In this document: positions 33,409 through 42,290 of the stretch, piece by piece | Position numbering within the stretch: the first letter of the stretch is position 1 | Layout of the letters: every line of letters starts with the position of its first letter | Source: Arctic95D-9 sp035967665 | Lineage (GTDB): Bacteria > Verrucomicrobiota > Verrucomicrobiia > Verrucomicrobiales > DEV007 | Assembly (NCBI GenBank): GCA_035967665.1 | Contig: JAYWLB010000107.1 | Location: 1 to 64,000, forward strand | Direction of reading: 5' to 3' | DNA length: 64,000 nt | Notes under the pieces: generated by a model | The model's database searches: none | What the model saw: the letters and a program-made list of their open reading frames with translations, nothing else | Told to the model about the DNA's origin: nothing | Made by a program: the position numbers and the translations under genes

Positions 33409-34824
33409 ATGAAATTCCCGCTCGCTCTTTTCATTATCGCCGTCACGGCATTCGCCCCCATATCTCAATCCCGTGCCGCACTCGAAGCGGGGACGGCGAT
33501 GGTGGAGATCACTCCCGACGAATGGCCGGTGACGCTTCGGGGTTCCTTCAGCCCGAAAGGAGCGACGAGTGCTCATGACCCACTCAATGCCCGCTCGCTC
33601 GCGCTGCGCAACGGTGAGGGACGGGTTGTTATCACGGTGGTGGACATTCTCTACCTCGCTCAGGATGTCGTCGACGAGATCAAAAAGGACGCGGCGGCGG
33701 CGACCGGCTGGGATACTTCCGAAATGCTGATCTCGGGGACCCACACACACAGCGCCCCTAATATTTCGGAGGGAAACGATGCCCCCGCGGAGGTCGCGTT
33801 TCGTAAAAAAGCGCGGAAGAATATTTCGCTCGCAATCCAGACGGCGATCAAAAACCTGCAACCGGCTCAGGCGGGATTCACGAAAGGCGAACTGAAAGAG
33901 GAAGTCTTCAACCGCCGCTGGTATCTCGAGGAGGGAAAAATGCCGGAGAATCCGTTCGGGGAAATCGACACGGTGAAGATGAATCCCTCACGCAGCACGA
34001 TCGTGAGCCCGGCAGGCCCGACCGATCCCAATATCGAGGTGATCAATGTTCAGAAAACAAACGGGAAACCGCTCGGGCTCCTCGCGAATTACGCTCTGCA
34101 CTACGTTGGTGGAACCGACGGCTCGGTTTCGGCTGACTATTACGGTGAATTCTCCCGTCTCATCGCCAATCGCATCGGGGGAAGCTCACCGGGAGATTTC
34201 CTCGGGATCATGTCCAACGGCACGAGCGGCGACATCAACAACATCGACTTCAGCGGAACGCGTCCTCCCCGCGCCAAATTTGAGCAAATCGGACTGGTCG
34301 CGACCAAGGCGGCCGACGAAGTCTGGCGGGCCACGAAAGATCTGAAATATGAAAAGGACCTCCCAATCGGCATCAGGGAACGACGCGTCACTTTGAAATA
34401 CCGCAAGCCGGACGAAGCCCTCGTGAAACGCGCTCACGAAATTCTCGCAATGAATGAGGAAGAACGGAAGACCCTCCCCCGCCTCGCCGACCACTACGCC
34501 GTGCGAACCCTTGCCACGCTCGAAATGCCCGACACGGTTGACGTCGTGATCCAGGCAATCCGAATCGGCGATCAGGCCATCTTTGCATTGCCCTTCGAAG
34601 TGCTCGTGGAAATCGGAATGGACCTGAAGAAGCAGAGCCCTCTCAAGCACACAATGATCATCGAACTCGCAAACGGCGCCTTCGGGTATCTTCCGCCACC
34701 GCACCAGCACGAGCTCGGCGGGTATGAAACCTGGCTCGGCACTAACAGAGTCCAAAAGGACGCCTCAGTGATTTTGACGAAGCATCTATTGGAGATGATG
34801 GGTGAGTTGAAGGGTGCTGAGTAG
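33409..34824 (+). CDS. Secreted neutral/alkaline ceramidase-like hydrolase
   Basis: A 471-residue protein with a signal peptide (M-K-F-P-L-A-L-F-I-I-A-V-T-A-F-A); the in-frame extension to 33166 lacks signal features, so 33409 is taken as the start. It resembles the N-terminal catalytic domain of neutral ceramidases: A-M-V-E-I-T-P near the start, S-G-T-H-T-H-S-A-P (metal-site His residues), and S-N-G-T-S-G-D-I-N-N in the place of the nucleophile loop. It lacks the C-terminal Ig-like domain of true ceramidases. Such proteins are abundant in Planctomycetota and Verrucomicrobiota and their true substrates are mostly unknown; amide-bond hydrolysis is likely. Confidence 0.87.
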   Translation: MKFPLALFIIAVTAFAPISQSRAALEAGTAMVEITPDEWPVTLRGSFSPKGATSAHDPLNARSLALRNGEGRVVITVVDILYLAQDVVDEIKKDAAAATGWDTSEMLISGTHTHSAPNISEGNDAPAEVAFRKKARKNISLAIQTAIKNLQPAQAGFTKGELKEEVFNRRWYLEEGKMPENPFGEIDTVKMNPSRSTIVSPAGPTDPNIEVINVQKTNGKPLGLLANYALHYVGGTDGSVSADYYGEFSRLIANRIGGSSPGDFLGIMSNGTSGDINNIDFSGTRPPRAKFEQIGLVATKAADEVWRATKDLKYEKDLPIGIRERRVTLKYRKPDEALVKRAHEILAMNEEERKTLPRLADHYAVRTLATLEMPDTVDVVIQAIRIGDQAIFALPFEVLVEIGMDLKKQSPLKHTMIIELANGAFGYLPPPHQHELGGYETWLGTNRVQKDASVILTKHLLEMMGELKGAE

Positions 34825-35060
34825 AGAGCAGACTGAGCGGGACGGGGTCGCCGCACCTCTCTCCGTGGTGCCCCTGAGCGGGAGAAGAAGTACAGGACGG
34901 ACGCTCCACTCAGAGCCGGAGGCTCGACAGAGATTAGCGCGGTGTGAAGCGCAGCGGAACGCCGGGAACGATTCTGTGCTCCCGTGAGAGGATCCTGAAG
35001 CGTCCGGCACAATTCCTGCTTTTCCGGAATATTTGCCGGTAGCACCACCGGTGATCCGCA

Positions 35061-36155
35061 TTGAGCAATTCAATCCCCGAACACCTTTCGAGAGACGAGC
35101 TTCGCAAAACCGAATTTGATCTCTCGTCCTTTATTGAAATTCTTCAGCACCTTGTTCGCGAACCATCAGTGGTCGGGACCGAGGATTCATTTTTCCGGGT
35201 CCTCCGGCGGGAACTGGAGGAAGTCGACGTCCACGTGGAACGACATCTCGGGGTTCTTGTGGCACAGGGCAGCGAGCCCGATTCACTGATTCTCTCTGCT
35301 CACATCGATAGGCACGGCCTCCTCTGCACGGGCCCCAACGAATTCGAATACGCCGCCTTCATCGCCGGAAACCGCGGCGAGCTGACGGGCGATTCGGTCT
35401 CCGAGCAGATGATGGCATCAATCGCCGACCGTTTCACGGGGCAACGGGTCCAGGCCCACCTTCCCTACACCGGCACCTACCTCGGGCAGGGGGTCATTTC
35501 GCGGGGCTACCACTGCCCGAAACGGCACAACCTCATCTTCGAAATCGAGGGGCTCGAATACCTCCAACCGGGCACTCCGGTCTCTTTTCTCGACAGGCTC
35601 AAAGTTGGCGATACTCATCTCTCGGCCCAGCTCGACAACGTGCTCAGCGTCGCGATGATCGTTTACCTTTTCCGCAACGGATTCCAGGGAACCGCACTTC
35701 TCACCGCCCAGGAGGAGGCGGGCCGCAGCTGGCGCTATGCTCTGAGCTGGTTCCAGCGACATTCGATCACGACCCGCCGCCTCCTCGTTCTCGACACGAG
35801 CCCCTACCCCTCTCCCGAAGCGGCTGCCGAACAGGATCTCGTCCTTCGAAAAAAGGATGCCACGTCTCCGTTTGATCCCGGGTTCACCAGCGAAATCGCT
35901 TCGATTTGCGACCGCCTCTCGATCCGCCACACCTACAAGGACGAGTGGATTGAAGCTCAAAACAGGGATCGACCCACGCCGATGTCTCTGGGCCGGACCG
36001 AGCTGGGCCGGCTCGCTGCAGCGACCAACGGTTTAATCAACGGCACCACGCTCCAGATTCCCACGACGGGCTACCACACCGCTGAGGAAACCGCCTTCCT
36101 CACCTCGGTACGGGCGGCGATCCGACTGCTGCGCTGCTACATTCCCCGCCCCTAG
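35061..36155 (+). CDS. M20/M42-like zinc aminopeptidase
   Basis: A 364-residue probable metallopeptidase. Metal-binding motifs are L-I-L-S-A-H-I-D-R-H-G, a bridging Asp in A-Q-L-D-N-V-L-S, the catalytic Glu pair in L-L-T-A-Q-E-E-A-G-R-S, V-L-D-T-S-P-Y, and a terminal His in T-T-G-Y-H-T-A-E-E-T. The ordering fits M42/M20-type co-catalytic zinc aminopeptidases. There is no signal peptide. The start is a TTG with a weak upstream ribosome-binding region; no ATG or GTG gives a better N-terminus. It converges on the RRM protein gene with a shared intergenic terminator hairpin. Confidence 0.82.
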   Translation: MSNSIPEHLSRDELRKTEFDLSSFIEILQHLVREPSVVGTEDSFFRVLRRELEEVDVHVERHLGVLVAQGSEPDSLILSAHIDRHGLLCTGPNEFEYAAFIAGNRGELTGDSVSEQMMASIADRFTGQRVQAHLPYTGTYLGQGVISRGYHCPKRHNLIFEIEGLEYLQPGTPVSFLDRLKVGDTHLSAQLDNVLSVAMIVYLFRNGFQGTALLTAQEEAGRSWRYALSWFQRHSITTRRLLVLDTSPYPSPEAAAEQDLVLRKKDATSPFDPGFTSEIASICDRLSIRHTYKDEWIEAQNRDRPTPMSLGRTELGRLAAATNGLINGTTLQIPTTGYHTAEETAFLTSVRAAIRLLRCYIPRP

Positions 36156-36182
36156 AATCGCACCCTCCACCCTCGCGGGCAC

Positions 36183-36213
36183 AAAAAAAAGCCTCCCTGA
36201 AACAGGGAGGCTT
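36183..36213 (-). terminator. Rho-independent terminator of the RRM protein gene
   Basis: AAGCCTCCCTG (36189-36199) pairs perfectly with CAGGGAGGCTT (36203-36213) around a three-base loop. On the minus strand an eight-T run follows immediately, so it terminates leftward transcription from the RRM gene. Confidence 0.9.
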
Positions 36214-36247
36214 CTCGAAATCCAATTCCGGATTAAGAGCAACTGAA

Positions 36248-37252
36248 TTACTCAGCCGCTACGCCGGTCACGCTGATGGTGTGACCCATAAAAGTCTTGT
36301 CGTGAAGAAATTCGACGGCTTTCTGAGCCTCGGCGACGTCGGTCAATTCGACCGTGTAGTCACGAGTAACAGCACCCTCAGCCGCTTCACCAATGGCGTC
36401 ACGCTTCTGAAGTGTTCCGATACCGTTGAAAAGATCGTTGATGTCTTCATCCGTTGCCGTGGCATTGATTTGGCCCAGCTTCAACTGAGGCGAAGTCACG
36501 ACTTCGATCTCGAGCGGTTTCACGGTGCGGGTCGGCTTTTCGACGCGATCCCCGGAACCTTTGCGGCCTCCACCGTCACGTCCGCCTGAACGACCGTCGC
36601 GACCACGACCACCGGAACGGCCCTCACGGCCACCTTCACGGCGTCCTCCCGAAGACCGCTCTCCTCTATCCTGGCGCGGACCACGATCATCGTCGCGCTT
36701 CCGCTCGGGCTTGGCACCGGTCACCAGCATCTTGCGACCTTTGAACTCTTTATCGTTGAGATTGAAAGAGGCATTTTTTGCCTCCTCGAGGCTGCTCATT
36801 TCGATGAAACCGAAGCCTTTCGAGCGATCCGATCCCGGCTGTCTGATGATGGTGGCACTCTGCACCTCACCGACGCTGGAGAAATATTCTTTCAGCTCGT
36901 CTTCGGTGGCGTCGTAATTGAGATTACCGACATAGAGACGGGGAGAAGTTGGCTCAATCAGTCTCGGGGCGCGTTTTTCGCCGGACTTGGCCGACTTGCC
37001 TGCTCCGCCTTTTTTCCCCTTGCCGCGCTTGGGAGTGAGATCAACGAGACCGAAGGTGATCGCCTTGATGAATTTCTGGAAACCGGTTGGCTTCGGTGCG
37101 GGGCGACGGACGCGCTCGGCATTGGTCCGCCCACCACTGCGGCTTTCACCCTGGCTGCGGTTCCGGTTGCGATTACGATTTCCGCCCTGCCTGCGATTGC
37201 TGGAGCCCTGATTGCGATCCCCTTGATTTCCGGAGGAAGATGATTCTGACAT
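36248..37252 (-). CDS. RNA-binding protein with RRM and Arg/Gly-rich linker
   Basis: A 334-residue protein. After a basic, Asn/Gln/Arg-rich N-terminus and a Lys-rich stretch comes a canonical RRM at about 104-182 with RNP2 L-Y-V-G-N-L and RNP1 K-G-F-G-F-I-E-M. A long linker of R-G-G-R-E and G-G-R-D-G repeats follows, and then a degenerate second RRM-like region (I-E-V-V-T-S-P-Q-L-K-L-G through F-M-G-H-T-I-S-V-T-G). Bacterial RRM proteins act as RNA chaperones, often cold- or light-responsive in cyanobacteria; two RRMs plus an RGG linker is unusually eukaryote-like. The gene is preceded by a structured leader and ends at a strong terminator. Confidence 0.88.
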   Translation of the reverse strand: MSESSSSGNQGDRNQGSSNRRQGGNRNRNRNRSQGESRSGGRTNAERVRRPAPKPTGFQKFIKAITFGLVDLTPKRGKGKKGGAGKSAKSGEKRAPRLIEPTSPRLYVGNLNYDATEDELKEYFSSVGEVQSATIIRQPGSDRSKGFGFIEMSSLEEAKNASFNLNDKEFKGRKMLVTGAKPERKRDDDRGPRQDRGERSSGGRREGGREGRSGGRGRDGRSGGRDGGGRKGSGDRVEKPTRTVKPLEIEVVTSPQLKLGQINATATDEDINDLFNGIGTLQKRDAIGEAAEGAVTRDYTVELTDVAEAQKAVEFLHDKTFMGHTISVTGVAAE

Positions 37253-37317
37253 AGTAATTTTAGTTTCTGATTTTTCCGGACGGTTGCGGCGCGCGTCCGC
37301 CTCTGGCGAAATCGCGC

Positions 37318-37436
37318 ATTTCGATAAATACCGCAGTTAACGTATCCTGATGTCCGGAAGCGCCCCATCCTAAGGCAGGCCGCCTAATGAGCAAGCGATT
37401 AGGCCTGCCCTGCTATTTCGATAAACAGCGCCTTAG
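37318..37436 (-). promoter_or_regulatory. Structured leader region upstream of the RRM gene
   Basis: The spacer between DUF3127 and RRM genes holds two exact copies of ATTTCGATAAA (37318-37328 and 37415-37425). Between them, GGCAGG/CCTGCC and CCTAAT/ATTAGG (37374-37409) form a 12-bp stem with one 3-base bulge. An outer CTAAGGC/GCCTTAG pair (37370-37376, 37430-37436) competes with it. It may act as an mRNA leader controlling RRM protein synthesis, a DUF3127 3' end, or an operator. Confidence 0.5.
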
Positions 37437-37445
37437 ATCGGGATA

Positions 37446-37844
37446 TTAGAACGGAATATCGTCGTCTGAAGGAGCGCCCTGAGCACTACCGTAATCAGCC
37501 GGCGGCTCGCTCAGGTGTGAAGGAGGCGCGCCCTGATCAGCGTAGCCATCATTCGCAGGAGCACCGCCACCGCCCGGTTTCTCGAGCTTCCAGGCGTTCA
37601 AATTCACAAAATAACGACCGTTGTATTCGTTTCCGCGAATATCAAAATGCACTTTAACCATTTCCCCGATCGAGTAGTCATCGATCAGTGTCGTCTTCTC
37701 TTTGAGGCACTCAAACTTCACCATCTGGGGAAATTTGCCGTCCTCCACTTCAATCACGAATTCCCGCTTCGAGAAGCCGCTCGCGAATGTTTGGACTTCA
37801 TTTATCACCTTTACGGTGCCTTCCATTTCAAAACCTTTAGCCAT
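37446..37844 (-). CDS. DUF3127 OB-fold protein with SSB-like acidic tip
   Basis: A 132-residue protein. Residues 1-90 match DUF3127: M-E-G-T-V-K-V-I, F-V-I-E-V, then Y-F-V-N-L-N-A-W-K-L, a small beta-barrel expected to be an OB-fold. A flexible Gly/Pro/Ser-rich tail ends in S-D-D-D-I-P-F, which is the conserved partner-binding tip of single-stranded DNA-binding protein (D-D-D-I-P-F). The domain plus tail suggests a single-stranded DNA- or RNA-binding protein that recruits repair and replication partners through the same tip. It is 80 bp from the TM2 gene and upstream of the RRM gene on the same strand. Confidence 0.85.
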   Translation of the reverse strand: MAKGFEMEGTVKVINEVQTFASGFSKREFVIEVEDGKFPQMVKFECLKEKTTLIDDYSIGEMVKVHFDIRGNEYNGRYFVNLNAWKLEKPGGGGAPANDGYADQGAPPSHLSEPPADYGSAQGAPSDDDIPF

Positions 37845-37924
37845 GTCTTCTTTGTAATGTGAACGATGTAGCTATCACCCGATTTCCCAAGATGAAAAGG
37901 CAAAATTCATCCCGGGTGAAGGAC

Positions 37925-38356
37925 TTAGCCTTCGATCAGGCCCACTTCAGCCTTCTTGAAAGGAGGTGCTTTCGCTCCGTTCCGCTCGCTGATCTGCCCG
38001 TTGAGGGTGAAATAATCGTAGATGTAACCGATTCCGAAGAGCCCGGCCGTGCAGAGGTAGATAATCCCTGTGACCCATTTCCCCATGTACATCCGGTGAA
38101 CCCCGAAATACCCGAGAAAGGTCTGAAGAATCCAGGCCGTCGAATAATCGATCGGACCGCTTTTGTAACGCTGCTCCGCTTTCCGCTCCATCCCCGGGAT
38201 GAGGAAAAGGTCAATGAGCCAGCCGACCCCCAGAAGTCCGAGGGTGCAGAGCCAGATCGTTCCCGAAATTGGCTTACCGAAATAGAACCGGTGAGCCCCG
38301 GTGAATCCGAAAATCCAGAGGATATAACCAATTGTTTTGCTGTGTGTGGGTTGCAT
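37925..38356 (-). CDS. Tandem TM2-domain membrane protein
   Basis: A 143-residue membrane protein. The start is set at M-Q-P-T-H-S-K, where the first TM2 unit begins; 12 further residues could precede it. Two TM2 units are visible, each with a helix, a G-x-x-G-A/V-H-R-x-Y turn (T-G-A-H-R-F-Y-F-G and F-G-V-H-R-M-Y-M-G), and a second helix with L-G-x-x-G-x-G. TM2 proteins have no settled function in bacteria. The cytosolic C-terminus is short and charged. It runs in the same direction as the DUF3127 gene. Confidence 0.87.
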   Translation of the reverse strand: MQPTHSKTIGYILWIFGFTGAHRFYFGKPISGTIWLCTLGLLGVGWLIDLFLIPGMERKAEQRYKSGPIDYSTAWILQTFLGYFGVHRMYMGKWVTGIIYLCTAGLFGIGYIYDYFTLNGQISERNGAKAPPFKKAEVGLIEG

Positions 38357-38416
38357 GATTCCTACTATCAGGAGAGTCTGTGAAAAGACCAATTACAATT
38401 CTCACACATTTTTTGA

Positions 38417-38878
38417 ATGGAGCCCACTTTCATCGTCATCATTGCCGCTGTTTTCCTCGCTGATTTCGCTATCTTCGGAGCGCTTTTCTTTCTCGGAGCC
38501 TGGTCCCGGGCGAACCGTCCTGAAACGGTCGACAATGGCAAAATCGGCGACGTTACCGGAAAACCGAACTGCGTTTCCAGTCTTTCCGAAGATCACAAAT
38601 ACCGGATCGCCCCGATCACCTACAAAACACCCGAACGCGAAGTCTGGAGCGAACTCATCAAGGCGGTCGAAAGCATCCCCAAAACACGGATTGTGACCAA
38701 TGAGCCGCCCTATCTCTATGCGGAAACTTTTTCCAAAGTCTTCGGATTCGTCGACGACCTCGAGATCGTGCAGGACGAGGAGAATAAGATTTTCCACGTC
38801 CGATCCGCCTCCCGCGTCGGCTACTCTGATATGGGAGCGAACCGGAAACGGGTCGAGGAGCTGAGGAAAAAGTTCTGA
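38417..38878 (+). CDS. DUF1499 lipid/membrane-associated protein
   Basis: A 153-residue protein with one N-terminal hydrophobic segment (I-V-I-I-A-A-V-F-L-A-D-F-A-I-F), then a DUF1499 domain: G-K-P-N-C-V-S-S early, and R-S-A-S-R-V-G-Y-S-D-M-G-A-N-R-K-R-V near the end, both hallmarks of the family. DUF1499 proteins are uncharacterised and often found near respiratory or cell-envelope genes. The gene converges with the helicase gene. Confidence 0.88.
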   Translation: MEPTFIVIIAAVFLADFAIFGALFFLGAWSRANRPETVDNGKIGDVTGKPNCVSSLSEDHKYRIAPITYKTPEREVWSELIKAVESIPKTRIVTNEPPYLYAETFSKVFGFVDDLEIVQDEENKIFHVRSASRVGYSDMGANRKRVEELRKKF

Positions 38879-38932
38879 GCTGTTTGCCGGGTCGGTCACG
38901 CTTCTGCAGACGCGGCCACCTTCGCCCCAACC

Positions 38933-41452
38933 CTACGCAATCGGGCCGAATTCGCCCCACTCAAGAACGGCCTTTTCTTTCCCGTCGCTCTCATCGAGGT
39001 CCACTTTCACAATGAGCCTCCAGTCGTTGAAGTCTTCCTGATCGACGATGATTTGCTCGACCTTCCAGGTCCGTTTTTCGTCGCCGGCACTGATTCGGGT
39101 ATGCTTCCGGTTTCGTGCTTCGGGATCGAATCGAAACCCGCGATGGGTTGAGAAAAACGCCTCCACCGTCGCCCGCAAGTCGCCCGGCAACGGAGGCGCA
39201 ATTTCCTCCGCACGGTCAAAATCCCCCTGCTCAATTGCTTTGAGCAAATCGAACACCGCCGTCCTGACATGACGCTCAAACGCGCCCTTGTCGCGGGTGA
39301 ACGAAGGAGGAGGCAAGGGCTCAGTCTCTTCGCCCGGAGCCGGCACCGCGTCGGGATTGCTAAGCCGCTCCCATTCGTCGAGGAGACTCGAATCAATCCC
39401 CCGTAGCATCGTCCCGAAGAAGGTTCTCGCCTCCTCCAGTTCCTCCGTCATCAGCGCGGGCGGAACGGTGCGATCGAGCACCTTATAGACTTCGGAGAGG
39501 TGGCGCAGGAGGACCGCTTCACTCCGTTCGAGCCCATACAGTTTCACGTAATCCTCAAATGATTTCCATTCCTCGAACATCTCGCGGGCGACGGACTTCG
39601 GCTTCACCGAAGCCTCTTTCGCCCACGGATTCGTGAGCACAAATTCGTTGTAGGTGTTGTAGATGAAATCCTTCCCCGGCTTGGGATGCTCGACCTCATC
39701 GAGTCGCTCGAGACGGTCATCGAACTCGACGCCCTGATCTTTCATCTCCGCCATGAGAGCGGTTTTCAGCTTATCAACCTGACGCCGTATCACCGCAGTC
39801 GGGTCCTCCAGAATCGCCTCGATGATCGAGATGACGTTCAGGGCGTATTCGGGATCGGCCTCGTCGAGCTTGGGAATCGCTTCGAGCAAGTAAAGTCCTA
39901 GGGCCTGATTGAGTGAAAAGTCCTCCTGCAGATCAATGTTCAGCGCGACTTTCGAGGGACCGGTTCGCTCTCTCGGCGGGATGATCTTCAGAACGTTCCC
40001 TTCGACAAGACCGCGAAAGAGAGCAAAGGCACGACGCCCGAGTTTGCGCTTTGTCGCCGGCGTCTCATGACTGCGCCTCAGCACATCACGGAGCGCTTCA
40101 CAGCCGTCCTCATGGGAACGACTGAGGACATTGAGAAGCATTCCATGGTTCACTGTAAAACTGGTCGAAAGCTTCTCCGGCGGGGAATCGATCAACTTCT
40201 GAAAGGTCGTTTCGTCCCAGTTCACGAATCCTTTTTCGGGCGGCTTTTTCTTCACCGCGCGACTCTTTTTCCCTTTCGCTTCCGCTTTTTCCTCTGCCTT
40301 GATATTGGCAATAACGTGCTCAGGCGCCTGCGCCACAACATAGCCGACATTATCAAAACCACGACGACCCGCCCGTCCGCTGATTTGCTTGAAGTCACGC
40401 ACCGCAAGCGTCTTCGTCTTCTGGCCTCCGTATTTAAAAAGCTGCGTAAAAAGCACCGTTCGGATCGGCACGTTCACCCCGACCCCGAGTGTGTCGGTCC
40501 CGCAGATGACTTTCAACAAGCCCTTCTGAGCCAACTTCTCAACGAGAACCCGATACTTCGGAAGGAGCCCCGCATGGTGAATCCCGAGCCCATGCCGAAG
40601 CAGCTTTTTAATTTCCTTTCCGTAAGGGCTGCGAAAATCCGCATCGACGAGAAGATCGTTGATTTCGTTCTTTTCCTCCTTCGTGCAGAAGTTCCGGCTC
40701 ATCAGATTCTGAGCGGTCTTCGCGCAGGACATCTGAGTGAAATGAACGAGGTAGATCGGGGCCCGCTCCGCGAGGACGAGCTCCTCGACCTTTTCCTCCA
40801 GCGCCGTGGTGCTGAACTCAAATTCCAGGGGAACGGGACGGTCTTCGGATTTCACGAGCGCGGTAGGCCGCCCCGTCAGGCTCGTGAGCTCATCTTCGAA
40901 AAACGCCGTGTCTCCCAACGTCGCCGACATCAGCAAAAATTGCGCCTTTGGCAGGGTCAACAAAGGCACCTGCCACGCGACCCCGCGTTCGTGATCCGAG
41001 TAGTAGTGAAACTCGTCCATGATGACATCATCAACCGGAGCCTCCGCCCCGTCCCGCAATGCGAGATTCGACAAAATCTCGGCGGTGCAGCAGATCACAG
41101 GCGCCTCCGAATTGACCGTCGCGTCACCGGTGATCATCCCGACATGCTCGGGCCCGAAAATCGAACAGAGCGAGAGAAACTTCTCATTCGCAAGCGCTTT
41201 CACCGGCACGGTGTAATAGCTCCGCCGCCCCTGACAAACCGCCCGAAACTGCATTGCCAGGGCCACGAGGGTCTTCCCCGAACCGGTTGGGGTATTGAGA
41301 ATCACATTGCTCCCGCCGAAAAGTTCGAGAATCGCCTCCTCCTGATGATCATAGGGGTCGATCCCCGATTCGATCAGGTAGTTGAGGAATTGGTCAAAAA
41401 TCGCATCATTGGATTGGCGATCGGTGACCTGATCTGGAGTCAGAGTAGCCAT
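38933..41452 (-). CDS. Ski2-like DEAD/DEAH RNA helicase with DUF3516 C-terminus
   Basis: An 839-residue helicase. The start is taken at M-A-T-L-T-P-D-Q; the frame runs ten codons further up without family character. The core has Walker A T-P-T-G-S-G-K-T, D-E-F-H as the motif II variant, S-A-T-L, and the second lobe with Q-I-S-G-R-A-G-R-R-G, all diagnostic of Ski2/Mtr4-like helicases. From about residue 500 to the end the sequence matches DUF3516: P-K-S-V-A-R-E-M-F-E, Y-G-L-E-R-S-E-A-V-L-L-R-H-L-S. These helicases probably unwind structured RNA. The gene is monocistronic, with the sigma-factor gene divergent upstream. Confidence 0.9.
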   Translation of the reverse strand: MATLTPDQVTDRQSNDAIFDQFLNYLIESGIDPYDHQEEAILELFGGSNVILNTPTGSGKTLVALAMQFRAVCQGRRSYYTVPVKALANEKFLSLCSIFGPEHVGMITGDATVNSEAPVICCTAEILSNLALRDGAEAPVDDVIMDEFHYYSDHERGVAWQVPLLTLPKAQFLLMSATLGDTAFFEDELTSLTGRPTALVKSEDRPVPLEFEFSTTALEEKVEELVLAERAPIYLVHFTQMSCAKTAQNLMSRNFCTKEEKNEINDLLVDADFRSPYGKEIKKLLRHGLGIHHAGLLPKYRVLVEKLAQKGLLKVICGTDTLGVGVNVPIRTVLFTQLFKYGGQKTKTLAVRDFKQISGRAGRRGFDNVGYVVAQAPEHVIANIKAEEKAEAKGKKSRAVKKKPPEKGFVNWDETTFQKLIDSPPEKLSTSFTVNHGMLLNVLSRSHEDGCEALRDVLRRSHETPATKRKLGRRAFALFRGLVEGNVLKIIPPRERTGPSKVALNIDLQEDFSLNQALGLYLLEAIPKLDEADPEYALNVISIIEAILEDPTAVIRRQVDKLKTALMAEMKDQGVEFDDRLERLDEVEHPKPGKDFIYNTYNEFVLTNPWAKEASVKPKSVAREMFEEWKSFEDYVKLYGLERSEAVLLRHLSEVYKVLDRTVPPALMTEELEEARTFFGTMLRGIDSSLLDEWERLSNPDAVPAPGEETEPLPPPSFTRDKGAFERHVRTAVFDLLKAIEQGDFDRAEEIAPPLPGDLRATVEAFFSTHRGFRFDPEARNRKHTRISAGDEKRTWKVEQIIVDQEDFNDWRLIVKVDLDESDGKEKAVLEWGEFGPIA

Positions 41453-41738
41453 GGGGATTTCGTCGTCCGACTGTAACCGCATCCCCCGCGATGAAAAGCA
41501 ACCGTGTCACCTATTAAAGGGAATCTTCCAAAATTCCCGATTCCGGAAGACCGGCCGGAGATGAACCCCTAACGAATAAACGCCATCGAAATACGTAGCC
41601 GCACCCCGCAAATCGAATCAGGATAAGAAAACACCGCTTCACCGGAAGCCTTATCCTTGCGGGATTCTGAGCCACTTTCTAAAAAAGATCAGAAAATTTC
41701 ATAAGAGATTTAAGGAACCGGCAGTCATTGTCACCTTC

Positions 41739-42290
41739 ATGTCGGAAACCCCAACAGATTCCAACTTCCATGAGCCCTTTGTGAGGGCGCTGACGAAGTA
41801 TGAACGCATCGTCCGCGCCTACATTCGCGGGAGTGGTATTTCGCGACCGGAAGATGTCGACGAGATCATGCAGGAGGTCTCACTCGTCGCCTGGAAGAAG
41901 TTCGACCAGCTTGAGAACCTCGAGGAATTCCCGCGCTGGGCCTGCGTCATCGCCCGCTACCAGATTCTCACCTTCCGGCGCTCGCATGCGAGAAACCGCC
42001 TCGTCTTAAATGAAAAGGTGTTCGATCTCCTGCTTGAGGAATCACTCGCGGAAACGGAAACAAACGAGAAGCGGCTCACCCTTCTCCAACAATGCCTCAA
42101 CCTGCTTCCCGAAGCGAGCCGTCAGCTTGTCCTCGCCGCCTACGAACCCGGTTCGACGATCGACCGACTCGCGACCGAGACGGGAAAAAAAGCGAACAAC
42201 CTCTACCAGCAACTCTGGCGGCTTCGCCGTGCCCTCGAACAGTGCGTTGAGGAAAAACTGAACAACGGGACCACCCCGGAAATCTCATGA
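41739..42290 (+). CDS. ECF sigma-70 factor (Rhodopirellula/Verrucomicrobium type)
   Basis: A 183-residue ECF sigma factor. Region 2 includes R-P-E-D-V-D-E-I-M-Q-E-V-S-L-V-A-W and region 4 shows L-L-P-E-A-S-R-Q-L-V and a helix-turn-helix ending N-L-Y-Q-Q-L-W-R-L-R-R-A-L. The lack of the usual Y-x-E-L motif and the short C-terminus fit the lineage of sigma factors multiplied in planctomycetes and verrucomicrobia. Its stop overlaps the start of the membrane regulator by 4 nt, so a sigma/anti-sigma-like pair is likely. It probably controls the DUF1592-DUF1552-sialidase genes downstream. Confidence 0.9.
   Translation: MSETPTDSNFHEPFVRALTKYERIVRAYIRGSGISRPEDVDEIMQEVSLVAWKKFDQLENLEEFPRWACVIARYQILTFRRSHARNRLVLNEKVFDLLLEESLAETETNEKRLTLLQQCLNLLPEASRQLVLAAYEPGSTIDRLATETGKKANNLYQQLWRLRRALEQCVEEKLNNGTTPEIS

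Noticed and set aside
40067..41476. 469-codon plus-strand open frame opposite the DUF3516 helicase
   Set aside because: Arg/His-rich low-complexity translation without motifs; shadow of the helicase coding strand.
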